From an uncultured Flavobacteriales bacterium (GTDB taxonomy: Bacteria > Bacteroidota > Bacteroidia > Flavobacteriales_D > Sanyastnellaceae), in NCBI GenBank assembly GCA_905478325.1, contig CAJQIB010000056.1:1-38205 (forward strand): DNA of 38,205 nt, in the 5' to 3' direction. A program made the position numbers and the translations under genes. Below are positions 35,105 to 38,205 of the stretch, in pieces. Each line of letters opens with the position of its first letter. Position 1 is the stretch's first letter. Under the pieces are notes generated by a model. The model had not been told where the DNA came from. It searched no databases and worked only from the letters and a program-made list of their open reading frames with translations.

Positions 35105-36048
35105 CGGGTTGGACGATCGGCTGGGCAGCACTTGGGTTCGTAACCATCGCGAGGGCGACGAAGGACGCCTATCCCTTCTTCATTCCTCGGGTACTGACTC
35201 TAACCAAAACACAGCATGTTTCCTGGCCTCATGTCTTAACTCACCCCACCACTCTGAGTGTATTTGGCTGGTGTCTTTGCGGCGCATTGCATGCCTTCCT
35301 AAAGGATGATATGTGGTCTATTTACCTCATGCCTCCTTTGGCCCTATTTGCATTTGCCTATCGCAGTCCGGTCATCAGTCCTGCAGTCGTTCAAAACAAC
35401 GACTCCCCAGAATCCATTCATTCGCGTTTGATTCAGCTGCGTCTGCAACTGCAAAGACTGCATGAGAAAGAGCGGCTCAATGATCGCTTGGAGAAGGCCG
35501 AACAATCTCAAGCGGTATTGGATCGGTACGACCAAAGATTTCATGTGATCCTGCTGACCATTGAAAACCACTTGACTTTTGGAGACCATGGCCGCGCGGA
35601 ACGTATTATCACCTTGTTTGCGCGACACTTAAGACACATTCTCTCTGAAGGATCCGTGCCTTTCCTCACACTGGAGACGACTATCGAGCACATTAAAACT
35701 CACCTGAGCCTCATGGAGCTGTTGACCGCGGGGCGGTTCCTCTGTGACGTGGACGATGGCATGCTCGAAGCCTCTCACTTGGCACGCTGTACCGAGAGTT
35801 TAAGAATCAGTCCATGGGTGGAATCCATGGTATGGCCCTTTTTCGAATGGGCTGAACGCAATCATCAGCCGATTGAACCGATGCAATTGCTCATCGACAT
35901 GGAAGATGGCGAAATCCTTCTCACGTGCGCACATCCAAGTTTGGTGGATTCTCAGATTGCATGCTCCAAGCGCTTGAAGCTACTTGGCGATTATTCTGGA
36001 AAACAAGAGGAAATCAATTGGGAAAAAACGCTCAAGGTGGTTGCTTAA
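35101..36048 (+). CDS. Degenerate LytS-type sensor histidine kinase-like membrane protein
   Basis: 315 residues from the ATG at 35101, which overlaps the meaB stop by 4 bases; a start at 35074 would overlap by 31 bases and is less likely. There are two or three membrane segments (WTIGWAALGFVTIA; about 46-60; about 67-80). After a coiled-coil-like stretch (LIQLRLQLQRLHEKERL) comes a region that lines up with the His_kinase domain of LytS proteins: RFHVILLTIENHL (His148) in place of NPHFLFNSLN, then AERIITLFARHLRHILSE and LTLETTIEHIKTHLSLMELL. The ATPase N box Asn and the Gly-rich G box are not recognisable. It is probably an inactive kinase or a highly diverged one. No response regulator is adjacent. 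Confidence 0.6.
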   Translation: MTGWTIGWAALGFVTIARATKDAYPFFIPRVLTLTKTQHVSWPHVLTHPTTLSVFGWCLCGALHAFLKDDMWSIYLMPPLALFAFAYRSPVISPAVVQNNDSPESIHSRLIQLRLQLQRLHEKERLNDRLEKAEQSQAVLDRYDQRFHVILLTIENHLTFGDHGRAERIITLFARHLRHILSEGSVPFLTLETTIEHIKTHLSLMELLTAGRFLCDVDDGMLEASHLARCTESLRISPWVESMVWPFFEWAERNHQPIEPMQLLIDMEDGEILLTCAHPSLVDSQIACSKRLKLLGDYSGKQEEINWEKTLKVVA

Positions 36049-36056
36049 GACGTGCG

Positions 36057-37430
36057 TCACGGCATCTCTTTTAGCAATTCCTCGGTGGTGTATTCTGCTT
36101 GATCACCTGTGGTCATATTCCTCAAGGTCCAAACATTGGAGACACGCTCCTTCTCACCGCGCATTGCCACAAATTGAACACCAATATCCGCCGCGTGTTT
36201 CAGTTGTTTTTTCAATTTGGCGGCATCGGGATACAACTCAGCATCCACCCCTGATTTGCGCAACGCTTGGAGCAATTGCAGCGCATCATCGACGCCTTCT
36301 GCATCCATTTGAACAATCATGACTTTGGATCCAACGCGTGATTCTTCAGGAAAGCACTCAAAATGTTCCAGGACATCATAAATCCGGTCAGCACCGAAAC
36401 TGATGCCCACTCCACTCATTCCTTCCCAACCAAAAATTCCTGTCAAATCGGCGTAACGGCCTCCTCCACAGATGCTACCAACTGGAGCATTGTCCACGCG
36501 CACCTCAAAAATAGCTCCTGTGTAGTAGTCCAACCCACGAGCCAAAGCCGGATCAAATACCAGTTGGTCTGGATGAACTCCACAGTTTATCGCACGCTCA
36601 AAAAGAAGCTGCAGTTCAGCCCAAGCCTCGTGAGCCTCCTGATCTTCCTCCAGAAGCATTCCTTTTAGACCGTGCATTCGTGCTGAAAAAGAAGGTTCCT
36701 CAAGCAAGGCAAACAAAGCCGTAATCGACCCAACAACGGCATCCGAAAAGCCCCGTTCGCTCAACTCTTTGACGACCCCTTGGGTGCCAATCTTATCCCA
36801 TTTATCCAAAGCAACGGTCAAATCACCCAACTGGTTCGACACCCCCCAACTTCTGCCCAAACCATTGAGCAATCGACGGTCATTGATTGCAATCCGGTAT
36901 CCTGGTACTCCCAGCTCTTTTAACACCTCATCAAAGAGGAGCATCAAGTCCAACTCACACAAACAACTCTCTGAGCCAATGATGTCAGCATCGCACTGAG
37001 TGAATTCCTGATAACGGCCTTTCCCAGGACGATCGCCTCTCCAAACATTCTGCATCTGATACCGTCGAAACGGAAATTGCAGTTCATTTCGAGACATGAC
37101 AACAAAACGCGCAAAAGGAACAGTCAAATCGTAGCGCAACGCTTTTTTAGAAATGCTCGGGATGAGTGCTTTGCTATCCTTAGACTGCAAGGCCTGGCCA
37201 TCGGCCTTCGACAAAAAGTCGCCATTGTTGAGAATTCGAAAAATAAGTTGATCTCCCTCCTCCCCATATTTTCCCGTGAGGGTTGAGAGGTTCTCCATTG
37301 CAGGAGTTTCAATGGGCTGGAACCCATGCCGTTCGAACGCATTGCGCATGATGCTGAACATCCAATTGCGTCGCGCCATAACCGCTGGACCAAAATCCCG
37401 GGTTCCTTTTGGAATAGAAGGCTTGCTCAT
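36057..37430 (-). CDS. hisS: Histidyl-tRNA synthetase
   Basis: 457 residues, class II aminoacyl-tRNA synthetase that charges tRNA-His in the cytosol. It begins SKPSIPKGTRDFGP, the standard start. Motifs: LRYDLTVPFARFV (98-110), motif 2 QNVWRGDRPGKGRYQEFTQCDADIIG (127-152), the HisA motif ARGLDYYTGAIFEV near 300, and GGGRYADLTGIFG with GISFGADRIYDVL near 335-360. A C-terminal anticodon-binding domain follows. Length is normal for the Bacteroidota form. It converges on the sensor-like gene with an 8-base gap. A tiny membrane peptide gene lies 26 bases upstream on the same strand. Confidence 0.96.
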   Translation of the reverse strand: MSKPSIPKGTRDFGPAVMARRNWMFSIMRNAFERHGFQPIETPAMENLSTLTGKYGEEGDQLIFRILNNGDFLSKADGQALQSKDSKALIPSISKKALRYDLTVPFARFVVMSRNELQFPFRRYQMQNVWRGDRPGKGRYQEFTQCDADIIGSESCLCELDLMLLFDEVLKELGVPGYRIAINDRRLLNGLGRSWGVSNQLGDLTVALDKWDKIGTQGVVKELSERGFSDAVVGSITALFALLEEPSFSARMHGLKGMLLEEDQEAHEAWAELQLLFERAINCGVHPDQLVFDPALARGLDYYTGAIFEVRVDNAPVGSICGGGRYADLTGIFGWEGMSGVGISFGADRIYDVLEHFECFPEESRVGSKVMIVQMDAEGVDDALQLLQALRKSGVDAELYPDAAKLKKQLKHAADIGVQFVAMRGEKERVSNVWTLRNMTTGDQAEYTTEELLKEMP

Positions 37431-37456
37431 GGTTTACTTTGAACCTGAAAGGTCAA

Positions 37457-37528
37457 CTATTTCTTCCGGCGGTATTGAATAAAAGCAACAACAGTCAAAA
37501 TGGCCATGGCGAGAAATACGTATTGCAT
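37457..37528 (-). CDS. Possible 23-residue membrane peptide upstream of hisS
   Basis: A short frame from an ATG at 37528 to a TAG at 37457: a run of mostly hydrophobic residues (MQYVFLAMAILTVVAFI) followed by QYRRKK, a textbook single membrane helix with a positive cytosolic end. It ends 26 bases before the hisS start on the same strand. Chance is possible at this length, but the composition is that of a real small membrane protein. Not assigned to a family. Confidence 0.4.
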   Translation of the reverse strand: MQYVFLAMAILTVVAFIQYRRKK

Positions 37529-37567
37529 ACTGTAGATTGTTTATGAGAGTGCTAAATTCGGAAATTG

Positions 37568-38205
37568 ATGGGAACGAATGAAAAAGAGAATGCACTTTCC
37601 GGTCACCAAGGTGCTTTGTACGATGCTGCCTGGAATGCAACAACCCAAGAATGGGTGACAGCAGGGGGTGACGGGGTGGTGGCCAAGTGGCCGTTCCAAG
37701 ATCCAAATGCGGGCCAAGCCGTCCTGCACCATGAAAAAGCGTTTTTTTGTGTCTGCGTGACCACTGATGGCTTGGTTGCGGGCACAGAAGATGGCGAGTT
37801 GTTTTTCTTCAACACATCTGAAGAGACAAAACGATGGACTGCGCACCGAGGAGGCGTTTTCTCCCTGTTACAGCACGAAAACGGCCGAATCTATTCGGGA
37901 GGAGGTGATGGGCGCATCTTGGAATGGACAAGCGGGCGATTGACTGGAGAGTGGTCACTTGCGAAACCCGTGAAAATTCGAACCTTGGTTGCTCAAGGCA
38001 GCAACATCTTTGTGGGTTCAAGCAATGGAGAGGGGCGCATTTGGAACCCGAATGAGTCGATGGACCTCGCTGTTGCCCCGGCCATGGGGTTCCATGAAGG
38101 CGGACTATACGCCGCCCTATTTTTAGATTCAAAAAATGTGTGGGTCACAGGCGGTCGCGACGGACATCTTCGCGTTTGGAACTCCGCGGGAGAGCCCGTG
38201 ATGAA
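37568..38205 (+). CDS. WD40-repeat protein (3' end outside the window)
   Basis: 212 full codons are visible from the ATG at 37568 and the frame is still open at the window end. There is no signal peptide, so it is probably cytosolic. WD-type blades repeat about every 40 residues: SGHQGALYDAAWN...VTAGGDGVVAKW, HHEKAFFCVCVT...VAGTEDGELFFF, AHRGGVFSLLQ...YSGGGDGRILEW, and HEGGLYAALF...VTGGRDGHLRVW. The blades show the GH and W/F endings of WD40 repeats. Full propellers need about seven, so roughly 100 or more residues are missing. It probably serves as a protein-binding scaffold; partner unknown. It is divergent from the 23-residue frame. Confidence 0.85.
   Translation, partial: MGTNEKENALSGHQGALYDAAWNATTQEWVTAGGDGVVAKWPFQDPNAGQAVLHHEKAFFCVCVTTDGLVAGTEDGELFFFNTSEETKRWTAHRGGVFSLLQHENGRIYSGGGDGRILEWTSGRLTGEWSLAKPVKIRTLVAQGSNIFVGSSNGEGRIWNPNESMDLAVAPAMGFHEGGLYAALFLDSKNVWVTGGRDGHLRVWNSAGEPVM

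Noticed and set aside
37547-37555. GAGTGCTAA, one half of a CIRCE heat-shock operator
   Set aside because: The partner half TTAGCACTC is not present 9 bases away, and the flanking genes are not heat-shock genes.

Overview
The window reads as a chromosomal segment of a Bacteroidota bacterium, most likely a marine member of Flavobacteriales or a close relative. The signs are secreted proteins with type IX secretion (T9SS) C-terminal sorting domains, a GCTDxxACNYD / ACGVCGGDG cysteine-repeat surface protein, a DUF4249 lipoprotein, a long NusB, 4-bp ATGA gene overlaps, and TAnnTTTG promoter elements in gaps. Base composition looks close to 50% G+C by eye. I see no prophage, insertion sequence, CRISPR array, rRNA or tRNA. 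Genes are packed tightly and no gap exceeds 250 bases, the largest being 26595-26841.

Layout from left to right. 1-873 (minus) is the 5' part of a T9SS-type surface protein that runs off the window into a 69-bp tandem repeat. 994-5795 (plus) is a cell-envelope and housekeeping operon: Xaa-His dipeptidase, SurE, a small membrane protein, LpxB and a SpoIID-like protein. 5806-8444 (minus) holds a DUF4139 (MuiA-like) protein and a DUF4249 lipoprotein. 8595-11838 (plus) is nusB, a DUF1573 lipoprotein, yajC and an NhaC-type antiporter. 11881-16464 (plus) holds uvrA, a LOG-family protein and a small T9SS protein. They converge on a 1375-residue multidomain T9SS protein (16478-20605, minus). 20749-26070 (plus) is htpG coupled to a TerB/J-domain co-chaperone, then a large secreted HExxH metalloprotease ending at a strong terminator. 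26124-26594 (minus) is a SRPBCC protein.

26842-32607 (plus) is the most interesting block. Four genes are chained by 4-base ATGA overlaps: a LysM protein with a degenerate lytic-transglycosylase domain, two SGNH-type proteins and an MBOAT O-acyltransferase. Together they look like an envelope glycan O-acylation system whose transglycosylase-like member has lost its catalytic glutamate. The gap before it (26651-26766, minus) carries a good promoter and terminator pair enclosing about 80 nt without a convincing gene, a candidate small RNA.

The right end holds a 47-residue lipoprotein, two unknown proteins, the MeaB GTPase translationally coupled to a degenerate LytS-type sensor protein, hisS preceded by a 23-residue membrane peptide gene, and the 5' part of a WD40-repeat protein.

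The window is mostly core genome. The strongest leads are the O-acylation operon, the candidate small RNA, the tiny membrane peptide upstream of hisS, the HtpG/TerB-J pair and the degenerate sensor coupled to meaB. All family calls come from reading motifs by eye; no database search was run.
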